Of a stretch of 64,000 nucleotides of DNA, positions 18,906-28,015 are shown piece after piece. A model generated the notes under the pieces. The model was given only the letters and a program-made list of their open reading frames with translations. It was not told where the DNA came from and made no database searches. Position numbers and translations under genes: made by a program. The stretch is taken from the NCBI GenBank assembly GCA_019359325.1, contig JAHHHN010000016.1:1-64000 (forward strand), in the 5' to 3' direction. Within the stretch, counting starts at the first letter, position 1. The number at the start of each line of letters is the position of its first letter. The DNA comes from Mojavia pulchra JT2-VF2. Lineage in GTDB: Bacteria; Cyanobacteriota; Cyanobacteriia; Cyanobacteriales; Nostocaceae.

Positions 18906-19010
18906 ATGGGCGGCGAAATTTTAAATGCAGCTCTGTTGTCCTTCGGTTTAATCTTCGTAGGTTGGGCCTTGGGTGTTTTATTGCTAAAAATTCAGGGTGC
19001 AGAAGAATAA
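18906..19010 (+). CDS. petM: Cytochrome b6f complex subunit PetM (subunit VII)
   Basis: A 34-residue single-span membrane peptide starting [17 protein letters not shown] and ending KIQGAEE, which matches cyanobacterial PetM almost residue by residue. It is one of the small subunits on the periphery of the cytochrome b6f complex in the thylakoid. AAGGAGAATCACACCT gives a good ribosome site. It is below the usual ORF length cutoff and easily missed. A terminator-like hairpin follows, so it is probably transcribed alone. Confidence 0.95.
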   Translation: MGGEILNAALLSFGLIFVGWALGVLLLKIQGAEE

Positions 19011-19144
19011 TCCTTTTGTATCAATAGTCCTGAAACCTGAGTATAAGTAGTATCCCACGACTAAAGTCGCTTCCTTGAGACTAAATTGCTGTTCAAAAAG
19101 TACTAATGTGCTTCATTTTGTTCAGCACTTTTTCGGTAAATAGC

Positions 19145-19173
19145 TTGTCCGGTTTCCGGACAATGCTGTTTTT
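19145..19173 (+). terminator. Terminator-like hairpin after petM
   Basis: TTGTCCGG (19145-19152) and CCGGACAA (19156-19163) pair perfectly with a 3-base loop, followed by TGCTGTTTTT. Confidence 0.7.
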
Positions 19174-19213
19174 GCTAGCTTGCCTGTGGCAATTGAGTTT
19201 CTAAAAAAAAAAT

Positions 19214-19229
19214 GTAAACTTTTGTTTAC
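19214..19229. promoter_or_regulatory. Palindrome upstream of ycf39
   Basis: GTAAAC-TTTT-GTTTAC lies 57 bases before the ycf39 start in an A-rich stretch. It could be an operator half-site pair near the promoter; no matching regulator is known to me. Confidence 0.3.
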
Positions 19230-19285
19230 TTGGCGATTCTGATAAGATTCTTTATCATATAACTTAAAAAATTGTTACAACCCTC

Positions 19286-20284
19286 ATGACATTATTAATC
19301 GTCGGTGCCACTGGCACCTTGGGAAGACAAGTGGCTCGTCGTGCTATCGATGAGGGGTATAAGGTACGCTGTCTTGTCCGGAGTACCAAAAGAGCTGCTT
19401 TTCTTAAAGAGTGGGGTGCAGAACTTGTATCGGGAGATTTATGTTATCCCCAAACCCTTACAGGAGCGCTAGAAGGTATAACCGCAATCATTGATGCAGC
19501 AACCTCTCGTCCTACAGATTCACTAAGCATTAAACAGGTGGACTGGGACGGCAAGGTAGCATTGATTCAAGCAGCAAAGGCTGCGGGTGTAGAGCGTTTT
19601 ATTTTCTTCTCGATTCTGGATGCTGAGAAGTACCCAGAAGTACCGCTGATGGAAATTAAGCGATGTACAGAACTTTTCTTAGCTGAGTCTGGCTTAAATT
19701 ACACCATCTTACGCCTAGCTGGTTTTATGCAAGGCTTAATTGGTCAATACGGAATTCCCATTTTAGAAAACCAGCCTGTTTGGGTAACTGGTAATTCTTC
19801 TCCTGTTGCCTATATGGATACTCAAGACATTGCTAAATTTGCTATTCGTGCTTTAAATGTCCCAGAAACAGAAAGACAAGCTTTCCCAGTAGTGGGTACT
19901 CGTGCTTGGAGTGCAGAAGAAATTATTAGTTTATGCGAGCGCTTGTCTGGAAAAGAAGCCAGGGTAACAAGAATGCCGATAAACTTGCTGCGTACTGTGC
20001 GGCACGTCATGCGGTTCTTTCAGTGGGGATGGAACGTAGCAGATAGACTGGCATTTACAGAAGTTTTGGCAAGCGGGAAACCGTTAAATGCCTCAATGGA
20101 GCAGGTGTACCAAGTCTTTGGGTTAGACCAACAACAAACCACAACCCTAGAAAGCTATCTGCAAGAGTATTTCAGCAGAATTATGAAAAAACTTAAAGAG
20201 CTAGACTACGAGAAAAATAAAACTAAAAAGCAGAAATCTAAAAAGACTCCGTTTAAACAATCTTCAAAAGTCAATAGTCAATAG
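19286..20284 (+). CDS. ycf39: Ycf39-type NAD(P)-binding photosystem II assembly factor
   Basis: 332 residues of the atypical short-chain dehydrogenase / NmrA-like fold. The dinucleotide motif is GATGTLGRQVARRA at residues 7-20; the FFSILDAEKYPEVPLMEIKR region and LRLAGFMQGLIGQYG are typical of Ycf39/HCF244. These proteins assist early photosystem II assembly (D1 synthesis and pigment delivery) at the thylakoid with high-light-inducible proteins. The last 30 residues are a lysine-rich tail. Its position next to petM fits a photosynthesis role. Confidence 0.9.
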   Translation: MTLLIVGATGTLGRQVARRAIDEGYKVRCLVRSTKRAAFLKEWGAELVSGDLCYPQTLTGALEGITAIIDAATSRPTDSLSIKQVDWDGKVALIQAAKAAGVERFIFFSILDAEKYPEVPLMEIKRCTELFLAESGLNYTILRLAGFMQGLIGQYGIPILENQPVWVTGNSSPVAYMDTQDIAKFAIRALNVPETERQAFPVVGTRAWSAEEIISLCERLSGKEARVTRMPINLLRTVRHVMRFFQWGWNVADRLAFTEVLASGKPLNASMEQVYQVFGLDQQQTTTLESYLQEYFSRIMKKLKELDYEKNKTKKQKSKKTPFKQSSKVNSQ

Positions 20285-20366
20285 ATTCGAGACTAATGAC
20301 TACATTGTCCAAAATGTGTCACGATTAACATAATACAGAGCATCGCCTAAACTTGGATATTTGAAT

Positions 20367-21284
20367 GTGCCGAAAGCAGGCATTATCTACAATGACCTCA
20401 AACCGATAGCGGGTCGCATCGCTATCGAACTGAAAGACAAACTAACCGCTGCCGGTTGGAATGTATGCATCACAACAAGTATCGGTGGCATACTGGGCTA
20501 CTCTAACCCCGATAGTCCTGTATGCCATACCCCACTTGATGGTCTGACGCCACCTGGGTTTGACTCAGACATGGAATTTGCTGTGGTATTAGGGGGAGAC
20601 GGCACTGTTTTGGCAGCGTCTCGTCAAGTAGCCCCCTGTGGTATTCCACTGCTAACGGTGAATACCGGTCACATGGGGTTTTTGACAGAAGCTTACCTCA
20701 ATCAACTGCCCCAAGCAATGGAGCAGGTGATGTCGGGTAAGTATGAAATTGAAGAGCGAGCAATGCTCACCGTCAAAGTGCTGCGGGGAGAATCAGTGCT
20801 TTGGGAAGCACTCTGCTTGAATGAAATGGTACTGCATCGGGAACCATTGACCTCTATGTGCCATTTTGAAATTGCCGTAGGGCGTCATGCGCCAGTTGAT
20901 ATAGCAGCAGATGGTGTAATTATCTCCACACCAACTGGTTCTACAGCTTATTCTTTGAGTGCTGGTGGCCCGGTAGTCACCCCTGGCGTACCCGTGCTGC
21001 AACTAGTACCAATTTGTCCCCATTCTCTAGCATCTAGGGCATTAGTGTTTCCAGATACGGAACCAGTAAACATCTACCCAGTCAATATTCCACGGTTGGT
21101 GATGGTAGTGGATGGGAATGGAGGATGCTATGTGCTACCAGAGGATCGGGTACATATAGAGCGATCGCACTACAGCGTTCGATTTATTCGCCTGCAACCG
21201 CCAGAATTTTTTAGAATTTTACGAGAAAAATTAGGCTGGGGTCTACCGCATATTGCTAAACCTACTTCTGTAGAATTACCTTAA
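20367..21284 (+). CDS. nadK: NAD(+) kinase (ATP-NAD kinase)
   Basis: Phosphorylates NAD to NADP. 305 residues with the family signature [12 protein letters not shown], the [10 protein letters not shown] region, and the conserved [12 protein letters not shown]. Two NAD kinases are common in cyanobacteria; this one resembles the longer type with an insertion after the first strand. The frame opens two codons earlier at TTG 20361, but GTG 20367 gives the normal N-terminus [10 protein letters not shown]. It follows ycf39 in the same direction at an 82-base distance and may be co-transcribed. Confidence 0.92.
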   Translation: MPKAGIIYNDLKPIAGRIAIELKDKLTAAGWNVCITTSIGGILGYSNPDSPVCHTPLDGLTPPGFDSDMEFAVVLGGDGTVLAASRQVAPCGIPLLTVNTGHMGFLTEAYLNQLPQAMEQVMSGKYEIEERAMLTVKVLRGESVLWEALCLNEMVLHREPLTSMCHFEIAVGRHAPVDIAADGVIISTPTGSTAYSLSAGGPVVTPGVPVLQLVPICPHSLASRALVFPDTEPVNIYPVNIPRLVMVVDGNGGCYVLPEDRVHIERSHYSVRFIRLQPPEFFRILREKLGWGLPHIAKPTSVELP

Positions 21285-21719
21285 ATGAAGTTAAGAGTAC
21301 TGAGTGCTGAGTAATGAAGAAAGTATGAAAAATTAAAAAAGAGCAGTGAAGAAATGGTTTGATTTTTTCTTTTTTACTGTCCACACCCAGCACTCACAAC
21401 TCATAACTTACAACTCAGTACTCAGCACTGATCTTTGCTTTTGAAAGATTTTCTTCCAGAATTGTTGTTGTAGTAATGGTATTTGGAATTAGTGATGAAA
21501 ATTGCATCTGGGAATTTGATGGGCGATACCTGAACGTGCTAAAACATCCGAAGCAGCATCTCATAGCAAAATAAAGTTCAGAGCTACAATTTTTTCTTGG
21601 TATCAAGTCAGAATTGCTCCCGTATCAGAAACTCATAAATTAGATCTCTAACTCATGTACAGACTTTCTCTAGAACGTTAGTACAATCCAAAATTCCAAA
21701 TCCTACATCGCAAATTAAT
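21285..21719. other. 435-bp intergenic region with heptamer-type repeats
   Basis: AGTACTGAGTGCTGAGTA (from about 21296) and CTCAGTACTCAGCACTGA (from about 21414) are near-inverted copies flanking a poly-T-rich segment. These are the short 7-bp-type repeats common between genes here. A 63-codon minus-strand frame inside is not supported as a gene. Confidence 0.45.
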
Positions 21720-22406
21720 ATGACAGTTGCTCACAGTCCCTGTGTTTTGGTGGTTGAAACCGATGAGAGCCTAGCCAATCAGCTTTCTTTCGATTTGCAA
21801 GAGGCTGGCTATGACTCCATTTTGGCTCATGATGCAGCCAGCGGTTTACAATACAGTCGTGATCGCCAACCGGCTTTAATTGTTTTAGACCGGATGCTGG
21901 CAGGAGAATCAGGACTCTCGTTGTGCAAAAATCTTAGAAGTGCGGGTATGCGATCGCCTGTGCTGGTACTTATGGCACGTGATACAGTTGATGATCGTGT
22001 TGCTTGTTTAGAAGCTGGAGCTGATGATTACATCCTCAAGCCTTACCGTTCAGAAGACTTTTTGAAGTTGATTCGCCTCTACTTAAAACCCGATGTCGAT
22101 ACCACAGAGCAGTTACGCTTTGGAGACTTGGTTTTAGACATAGCAACTCGTCGTGCTATACATAACGCACGGGTAATTGACTTAACTATGAAAGAATTTG
22201 AACTTTTAAAGTTCCTCATGGAACACCCCCGTGAGGTGTTAACTCGTGAACAAATTCTTGAAAATGTTTGGGGTTACGATTTTATGGGTGAGTCGAATGT
22301 GATTGAAGTGTACATACGCTATTTGCGCCTGAAAATCGAAGATGAAGGTCAAAAGCGCCTAATTCAAACAGTGCGAGGTGTAGGGTACGTTCTAAGAGAG
22401 TCCTAG
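21720..22406 (+). CDS. nblR: OmpR/PhoB-type response regulator, probably NblR
   Basis: 228 residues: receiver domain (1-120) and winged-helix DNA-binding domain (about 130-228, with TMKEFELLKFLMEHP and VRGVGYVLRES). The receiver Asp is D57 in VLDRML and the switch Lys is K107 in LKPYR. The canonical Thr/Ser before the Ala (usually L-T-A-R) is Met here (LMARDT). NblR controls phycobilisome degradation in nutrient or high-light stress and is known as an atypical regulator not dependent on phosphorylation; the degenerate switch fits. Identity as NblR rather than another OmpR-class regulator is from memory of the N-terminus. Confidence 0.65.
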   Translation: MTVAHSPCVLVVETDESLANQLSFDLQEAGYDSILAHDAASGLQYSRDRQPALIVLDRMLAGESGLSLCKNLRSAGMRSPVLVLMARDTVDDRVACLEAGADDYILKPYRSEDFLKLIRLYLKPDVDTTEQLRFGDLVLDIATRRAIHNARVIDLTMKEFELLKFLMEHPREVLTREQILENVWGYDFMGESNVIEVYIRYLRLKIEDEGQKRLIQTVRGVGYVLRES

Positions 22407-22450
22407 AAGCCAATGGCAGGAGCAACAAAAGCTACAAAGCAACATTCGAC

Positions 22451-22477
22451 AATCCCACCTCTCAACAGGGTGGGATT
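22451..22477 (+). terminator. Intrinsic terminator after the response regulator
   Basis: AATCCCACC (22451-22459) pairs with GGTGGGATT (22469-22477); the loop is 9 bases. T-rich sequence follows. Confidence 0.75.
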
Positions 22478-22565
22478 CTTAATTAAAAGTGAAATAGTAT
22501 AATTTGTGGGCTTTCTTCTTTAAAATTTGTAAAATCGAAATCTAAATTACAAAATCGATAACTAT

Positions 22566-23108
22566 ATGCTACGTAGGCTAAATTTGTTCTCAATATTGCT
22601 GAGTGTTTTGTTAATGGGTTGTTCTCCACCAACAACAGCTAAACCTCCTACTCCCACTTCCGGCTCTCAAACTCAAGCACCAGTACCTGCTGGTCAAAAA
22701 CTACCAATTTCTGCTGTAGCAACTATTCCCAACGGCACAAAGATTCAATTGGAAGTAGCAAAGACACCGGAACAGCAAGCGATGGGGTTGATGTATCGCA
22801 CAAATTTGGCAGATAACCAGGGAATGTTGTTTAAGTTCCCTTCAGCACAACCAGTTAGCTTTTGGATGAAAAATACACTCATACCGCTAGATATGATATT
22901 TCTCCAAAATGGGGTGATAAAGTATATTCAAGCTTCTGCTCCTCCCTGCGCTAGTGAGCCTTGCCCTACCTATGGGCCCAATACACCAATTGATACAGTA
23001 ATTGAACTGCGGTCTGGACGAGCTGCCGAATTAAATTTGCAGGTAGGTAACCGTGTCAAAATTGAGTTATTAAAGTCCGAAGCTTTGCGTAGCTCACAAT
23101 CGGGTTGA
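22566..23108 (+). CDS. DUF192 family lipoprotein
   Basis: 180 residues. The N-terminus is a lipoprotein signal with lipobox LLMGC (Cys19), followed by a Pro/Thr-rich linker and a DUF192 domain (about 55-170): VAKTPEQQAMGLMYRTNL, GMLFKF, VSFWMKNTLIPLDMIF and a final GRAAELNLQVGNRV. The family is widespread and without an assigned reaction; this member should face the periplasm on a lipid anchor. Confidence 0.88.
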   Translation: MLRRLNLFSILLSVLLMGCSPPTTAKPPTPTSGSQTQAPVPAGQKLPISAVATIPNGTKIQLEVAKTPEQQAMGLMYRTNLADNQGMLFKFPSAQPVSFWMKNTLIPLDMIFLQNGVIKYIQASAPPCASEPCPTYGPNTPIDTVIELRSGRAAELNLQVGNRVKIELLKSEALRSSQSG

Positions 23109-23623
23109 TTACTATTTCAATAATCCTTAATTTCACTCAATTATTTTTTTGTAAAAAAAGTATTAAGTACCGTGATATAATGTCGGATCACAAACCTACT
23201 ATTTAAGATATTGCCAATAAATGGGAAATATTTTTGTATCCACGGTAGAATCAGAGCTTTCAAGCTTATCTACAGAAAATCTTCCTTTTGGAGTACGGAT
23301 AAATATTTGCTAATAAGAGACTATAAGCTATGGTAACTTTGTTACCAAATGTGCAATTAAATAAAACGCTGCCGTAAATAAAGACGAAACCAATTTGATT
23401 TGGGGAAAGTCTAGTTTGGAAAATTGGGCAGACAAGTAGCGATAAATTTTTAACCTTTTCCCCTCTTTGAAGAAGTCAATTTCTTCGAGATAAATTGAGA
23501 CTAAATCTACTGCGGTGTTTCAGTAATAATGCCACAGTGACAGATTAAATACTGGCAACTAGCTACTGAGCAACGGTGAACTGATATATGACAATACACT
23601 CTGCGCTAGGAGGTGAGATACAA
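23109..23623. other. 515-bp non-coding region with a perfect short palindrome
   Basis: No gene is seen. TGGTAAC-TTT-GTTACCA at 23331-23347 is a perfect 7-bp inverted repeat. Otherwise it is AT-rich. It contains the promoter of the DUF2949 gene. Confidence 0.4.
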
Positions 23624-23815
23624 ATGGCACCATCAACATATTCTCGGCTGATTCATTTTTTGCAAGAAGATTTGGCAATTTCTACAGCGTCGTTGGCAGT
23701 GGCGCTGCGACACAGAGAACAAGATCCAGGCCCTTTACCAATGATTCTTTGGCAGTATGGATTGATTACTCTCGATCAGTTGGAACAAATTTATGATTGG
23801 CTGGAGACAGCATAG
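23624..23815 (+). CDS. DUF2949 small protein
   Basis: 63 residues beginning MAPSTYSRLIHFLQEDLAIS. It is a small helical protein with the patterns LAVALRHREQ and LPMILWQYGLITLDQLEQIYDWL, as in the cyanobacterial DUF2949 family of unknown function. The frame is open 12 codons further up to an ATG at 23588, but CTAGGAGGTGAG lies exactly before ATG 23624, so the shorter start is chosen. Confidence 0.75.
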   Translation: MAPSTYSRLIHFLQEDLAISTASLAVALRHREQDPGPLPMILWQYGLITLDQLEQIYDWLETA

Positions 23816-23929
23816 TAATGAGTAGCTCAAGCAGGAGAATTGAGGTATGTCAAATCAACTATGCCTTGTACAAAGGCTAATAGATAGGGAAACAGACTTT
23901 CAGCATTACTACTTGATGACATTCACATT

Positions 23930-23963
23930 AAAAGAGCGAGTTAAAAGTTTAACTCGCTCTTTT
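23930..23963. terminator. Perfect bidirectional terminator
   Basis: AAAAGAGCGAGTTAAA and its exact complement form a 16-bp stem with a 2-base centre, with A-runs on one side and T-runs on the other. It lies between the convergent DUF2949 (+) and aminotransferase (-) genes and suits both directions. Confidence 0.92.
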
Positions 23964-24037
23964 AATTTAGTGCTGAGGATGGTTTTTTTCCTTAGCACAA
24001 TGCCAAGTTGAGATTTTGAATTTTAAACTGACAATAC

Positions 24038-25192
24038 TCACGACTGGCTAAATACTCTAGCTGCTGCCGCTACACCAGATCCTGGGGTGAAGTTTTCGTA
24101 GCCGAGTTCAGTAAGGGCAACTTCCAAGGATGCTATGCAGCTGAGAATATCGCGATCGCTGACAAAGCCCAAGTGACCAATACGGAAAATTTTGTTTGAC
24201 AGATGGTCTTGGCCACCTGCTAGGGCAATATCAAAGCGCTTTTTCATAAACGACCGAATTTTATCCGCTTCAATACCTTGAGGTGCTACAGCCGTAATCG
24301 CTGGACTAGCATAACTATCATCCGCAAACAGCGGTAAATTCAACCCCTGAATAGCAGCACGGGTAGCATTCTTAAGTCGCTGGTGTCGGGCAAATATCGA
24401 TTCTAATCCTTCCTCTTTCATGATCCGCAACGTGGTGTGCAGTGCCATGATTAGGTTCACAGGCGGAGTAAATGGAGTAGTGTTTTTCGCCGCAGATTTA
24501 CGGTACTTATTTAAATCCAGATAATATTTCGGCAATTTAGCGGTTTTGTAAGCTTCCCAAGCTTTGGGGCTGACAGAGACAAATCCCAATCCAGGGGGAA
24601 TCATATAACCTTTTTGCGAACCGGAAGCGACTACATCCAATCCCCAAGCATCTACAGGCAAATTGAACGCGCCTAAACTTGTGACAGCATCAACAATAAT
24701 TAAAGCTTCACCGTGGGCTTTGACATGACTGTTAATGGCTTCTAAGTCATTGAGTACACCCGTTGAAGTCTCGCTGTGGGTGATGATGACAGCTTTGATT
24801 TGTTTTTCTTTATCAGCTGCTAATTTTTCTGCAAACACTGCTGGATCTAAAGGTTGTCCCCATTCAGCAATAATTGGTTCGACATTCAGACCATAGGCTT
24901 GACCAATTTCTACCCAGCGTTCGCCAAACTTACCATTAGAGCCTACCAAAATGCGATCGCCTGGAGACAAAAAATTAATTATTCCGGCTTCTACCGCACC
25001 CGTACCGCTGACATTCAGCGTCAGCACATCACTTTGAGTTTGGTGCAGCCATTTGAGGTTTTCGTTTACCTCTGCCAAGATGTTGCTAAATTCACCAGTA
25101 CGGTGTCCAATTGGGTGCTTGGCCAATGCAAGTAAGGCAGCCTCTGGCACTGGTGTAGGGCCAGGAATCATCAGCATCAACTTATCGTCCAT
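24038..25192 (-). CDS. Class V PLP aminotransferase (alanine--glyoxylate / serine--glyoxylate type)
   Basis: 384 residues. The N-terminus LMIPGPTPVP, the NVSGTGAVEA cofactor-binding loop, VDAVTSLGAF and the PLP lysine K194 in SGSQKGYMIPPG place it in the small-subunit-of-soluble-hydrogenase / alanine-glyoxylate aminotransferase group. In cyanobacteria it would remove photorespiratory glyoxylate by transamination; the name soluble hydrogenase 42-kDa subunit is historical. ATG 25192 gives the usual N-terminus. Confidence 0.9.
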   Translation of the reverse strand: MDDKLMLMIPGPTPVPEAALLALAKHPIGHRTGEFSNILAEVNENLKWLHQTQSDVLTLNVSGTGAVEAGIINFLSPGDRILVGSNGKFGERWVEIGQAYGLNVEPIIAEWGQPLDPAVFAEKLAADKEKQIKAVIITHSETSTGVLNDLEAINSHVKAHGEALIIVDAVTSLGAFNLPVDAWGLDVVASGSQKGYMIPPGLGFVSVSPKAWEAYKTAKLPKYYLDLNKYRKSAAKNTTPFTPPVNLIMALHTTLRIMKEEGLESIFARHQRLKNATRAAIQGLNLPLFADDSYASPAITAVAPQGIEADKIRSFMKKRFDIALAGGQDHLSNKIFRIGHLGFVSDRDILSCIASLEVALTELGYENFTPGSGVAAAARVFSQS

Positions 25193-25538
25193 GTGTTTGT
25201 CCTATTAAATAAAAGTCAAAATTTTGGGGATGGTTAATTCTGGTAGTAAATTCTAGACATTCGTCTATATACACAATTAAGTTTGTCACCAGTTGTTTCG
25301 CATATTCTCCCCATTCAGAGGAAAAGGATTATTGGAGCTAAACTTGTTGACACTCCGGCTTACCTGATATTACCTGAAGGAATATCACCAAACCCATAGA
25401 CGCGCTTTGGGCTTCTAATCCCCTAGAGCAGTAGCTGATCGTAGGCGAGCGTAAGGGAGACATCAAAATTATTGTCCAGGTTGTCTAATTTCTGTAAGAA
25501 CGATTATCTAGAATCTCACAAATGTGGGTACAGCTACA
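25193..25538. other. Non-coding region upstream of the aminotransferase
   Basis: About 350 bases with no recognisable gene or RNA. It must hold the aminotransferase promoter on the minus strand. The direct words TTACCTGATATTACCTGA near 25361 are the only regular pattern noted. Confidence 0.3.
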
Positions 25539-25733
25539 ATGAGTTATCAAATTTTACCTTGCTGCGTACCTGTTGACCAAGGTAGTTCAATTCATGTTTG
25601 TTTGGTAAGCGCTCGCTCTTGCTTTTCTACCCAAAGATGTTTGATTCCCTATCTGTGGAATGTAGTACAAGCTCTGGCGGAAGTTTACTATGTGACCATT
25701 ATTAATATCAATGCATTTATAAGGGCGGCATAA
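25539..25733 (+). CDS. Doubtful 64-residue cysteine-rich reading frame
   Basis: The frame starts MSYQILPCCVPVDQG, has five Cys and ends with TAATG, where the stop shares a base with the start of the next small gene. That junction is typical of translational coupling and is the only support. There is no ribosome site of quality and I do not recognise the sequence. It may equally be the untranslated leader of the next gene. Confidence 0.22.
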   Translation: MSYQILPCCVPVDQGSSIHVCLVSARSCFSTQRCLIPYLWNVVQALAEVYYVTIININAFIRAA

Positions 25734-25924
25734 TGAAACTACCTCAATTGATTGTCACAACTGTCGCGGCAATTGCCTTTGGCTATGTCGGCTCTCAATA
25801 CTTCAATAAAAATATTATGTATGCTATGGGTGCGGGAATGGTTGGGCTTGGTACGGCGGCATATCTTACTCCGTCTAAGTCTAAAGAAAAGCCTATTCAC
25901 ACACAACCGAAACAGTCGGCATGA
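25733..25924 (+). CDS. Small membrane protein of unknown function
   Basis: 63 residues with two short hydrophobic segments (LIVTTVAAIAFGYVG and MYAMGAGMVGLGTAAYL) and a charged tail rich in Lys. It looks like a small two-helix membrane protein. The preceding frame ends at its start codon (TAATG). Function unknown. Confidence 0.55.
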   Translation: MKLPQLIVTTVAAIAFGYVGSQYFNKNIMYAMGAGMVGLGTAAYLTPSKSKEKPIHTQPKQSA

Positions 25925-26324
25925 AAAGCAAATTATGGCAATGCACTTTAATATAAAAAGCTCTTTTTTGAGATAAAAGTAGCCAAGAGGATATACTTTT
26001 TTATAAACAATGCTAAAAACTTGCTTGTTTGCAAGTCAGCGCCAGATTAACAATTCAAAATTCAAAAATAAAAATATAGATGGATAGTTTAAATTTTGCC
26101 TCCGTTACCAGGAGCATTATCTGTAGAAAAACTATAGATTTGGCTTGGTGCGAGATATATAGGTTAGGCGAATAATATTCATAATTCCGTACCCCTACTC
26201 AGTCTACTTGCTGATTGCCACTTCTGGGATTAAGAATTGAGGAAAACATCTCAACAAAAATCGTAGGCAAATCGAACAAAGATGTCGAAGTAGAGGTTGG
26301 GAATGGCTATCAAGCTATCACCGA
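25925..26324. other. 400-bp non-coding AT-rich region
   Basis: No gene, RNA or clear repeat was recognised between the small membrane protein gene and the convergent DUF5340-like gene. Confidence 0.35.
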
Positions 26325-26573
26325 TCAATCGGGGGCGGCAGCTTTTTCAGCATGATGGTTAATAGACCAACGATGGTCAATCGCTACAGACGAAAACTTG
26401 CAAATTTCTTCTAGGCGCTTTTGTTGGACAGCCGCTTTACGCAGAGTAATAATTAGCTGATTTACCTGATGCCGCAAATCCGGATTTTGATTTACTGCTG
26501 ACATAGTTTGTCTTTCTAAAAGTTGCAGTATAAGTTCGTAATGGATAGGTGAGGGCAGAGGAATTTGCTCCAT
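26325..26573 (-). CDS. Small cyanobacterial protein, DUF5340-like
   Basis: 82 residues starting MEQIPLPSPIHYELILQLLE, a helical protein with LRHQVNQLIITLRKAAVQQK. I associate this N-terminus with a conserved cyanobacterial family (DUF5340) of unknown function. The frame is open 15 codons upstream, but those codons are Lys/Asn-rich and ATG 26573 fits the family. Confidence 0.6.
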   Translation of the reverse strand: MEQIPLPSPIHYELILQLLERQTMSAVNQNPDLRHQVNQLIITLRKAAVQQKRLEEICKFSSVAIDHRWSINHHAEKAAAPD

Positions 26574-26788
26574 GAAGTTAATCTTGTTTTTCAAATTAGT
26601 GATTTTTAGATAAGCCAAGGTTGTTGTGTTTCTAAGTAAATTGTTACATAGGCAACAAGTATTTGTTGATCCCTGTGGGAGTTTAGGCTATGAAGATTTA
26701 GCAAAGTCATTGGTGAGTCTGTAACGTGCCCTAGTACCCAATCGCACTAAGCGCCATTAGGTGGCTATAAAGGTACAAAAGAGGCATT

Positions 26789-27679
26789 TTATAAATCCCT
26801 CGGTATTATACGGGCGATCGCTAACTCTGGATCTGGTTGTTTTACCAAAGATTCACCAATGAGTACTGCGGATGCGCCAGCTGTTGCTACTAAACTCAGG
26901 TCATCTGGGTTATGTAATCCTGACTCGCTAACCACCAAGATGTTCCGTTCTTGCAACTGCTGACCTCTTGCAGCTAATAATTGGCAAGTTGTTTGCAGGT
27001 CAACGGAGAAGTCTTCTAAATTGCGATTATTGATTCCTATTAAGGAGACACCATCTAAACTTAACACTCGGTCAAGTTCTGCCAAACTATGAACCTCAAT
27101 CAAGACTGCCATATTGAGAGACTTGGCAATTTTGATAAAGTATTGCAAATCTTGATCGCTTAGTATAGCCGCAATCAGTAAAACTGCGTCTGCGCCCTTA
27201 ATTCGGGCTAAATACATCTGGTAAGGATAGATAATAAATTCTTTACACAATAACGGTAAATCTACGACAGTACGAACCTTAGCTAAATTGTCAAAACTGC
27301 CTTGAAAGAACTTCACATCTGTCAGTACAGAAAGACAACTAGCACCACCTTGTCGGTATGAAAGAGCGATCGCTGCTGGGTCAAAATCTTCTCGTAAAAC
27401 ACCTTTACTAGGAGAAGCTTTTTTGACTTCTGCAATTAACGCTGGTTTTGTCTTACCTTGTCGTAACGCCTCCACAAAATCACGAGTTGGCGGTGCTGTA
27501 AGTGCTTGCTTCTGCAATTCTCGCAAAGGCATTCTTTCGCGCATTTGGTCAACTTCTATTTCTTTTTGCCAGACAATTTCCTCCAAGATGTTGTTGGGGG
27601 TGGCATCTGGCATAGCAACCTCATAGCGTATAACGGAGACAGAAACAGTTGAGCTAGGTGAACGGCGACGGATTTGCAT
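26789..27679 (-). CDS. trpC: Indole-3-glycerol phosphate synthase
   Basis: Fourth step of tryptophan synthesis. 296 residues in a TIM barrel: [11 protein letters not shown] (catalytic Lys and phosphate loop), [22 protein letters not shown] (catalytic Lys), [23 protein letters not shown] and [12 protein letters not shown]. The frame continues 111 codons upstream to 28012, but that part is translated intergenic repeat; ATG 27679 gives the cyanobacterial N-terminus [10 protein letters not shown] with normal length. trp genes are dispersed in cyanobacteria, and no other one is adjacent. Confidence 0.93.
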   Translation of the reverse strand: MQIRRRSPSSTVSVSVIRYEVAMPDATPNNILEEIVWQKEIEVDQMRERMPLRELQKQALTAPPTRDFVEALRQGKTKPALIAEVKKASPSKGVLREDFDPAAIALSYRQGGASCLSVLTDVKFFQGSFDNLAKVRTVVDLPLLCKEFIIYPYQMYLARIKGADAVLLIAAILSDQDLQYFIKIAKSLNMAVLIEVHSLAELDRVLSLDGVSLIGINNRNLEDFSVDLQTTCQLLAARGQQLQERNILVVSESGLHNPDDLSLVATAGASAVLIGESLVKQPDPELAIARIIPRDL

Positions 27680-28015
27680 GATGGGGACTGGGGATTGGGA
27701 AAAAACAGGGGAGCAGGGGGCAGCTTCGAGGCAGGGGACAAGGGGACAAGGTGAGACAGCGCTGCGAAGAGAAGTGCCTTGCGCGGGGAACCCGCGTTGT
27801 GGCAACTTCGGGGAGGGTTTCCAACGCCAGTCGCTCATGGGGGAGACCCCCAAGACCGCGCTGGCTCCTCCGCAGGCGACTGCGTTCTCCGAAGGGGTTC
27901 TCGAAGAGTACCCGAAGGGGGACACGGGGAAAGAACTATAAATAACTCTCTTGCTCCTTGTCCCCCCATCCCCCATGCTCCTTGTCCTCTTCACCCGATG
28001 CCCAATGCCCAATAC
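27680..28015. repeat. Composite intergenic repeat between lpdA and trpC
   Basis: The outer parts (GGGGACTGGGGATTGGGAAA at the left, CCATCCCCCATGCTCCTTGT at the right) match the block at about 29635-29830 on the other side of lpdA, in the same orientation. A GC-rich palindromic segment interrupts this copy (27752-27925). The block is open in several frames, which creates false N-terminal extensions of trpC and spurious ORFs on both strands. Confidence 0.8.
27752..27925. mobile_element. GC-rich palindromic repeat inserted into the composite repeat
   Basis: About 174 bases that are absent from the sister block near 29700. There the sequence runs GGGGACAAGGGGAAAGAAC, whereas here it runs GGGGACAAGG, then the extra segment, then GGGGAAAGAACTAT. 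Inside are nested palindromes (GCGCGGGGAACCCGCG, GGGGGAGACCCCC). Its G+C content is far above the neighbours. It resembles the short palindromic repeats common in Nostoc genomes; the boundaries are accurate to a few bases. Confidence 0.6.

Noticed and set aside
26789-28012. A 407-residue trpC with a 111-residue N-terminal extension
   Set aside because: The extension is translated intergenic repeat; the family start is ATG 27679 and the length then is normal.
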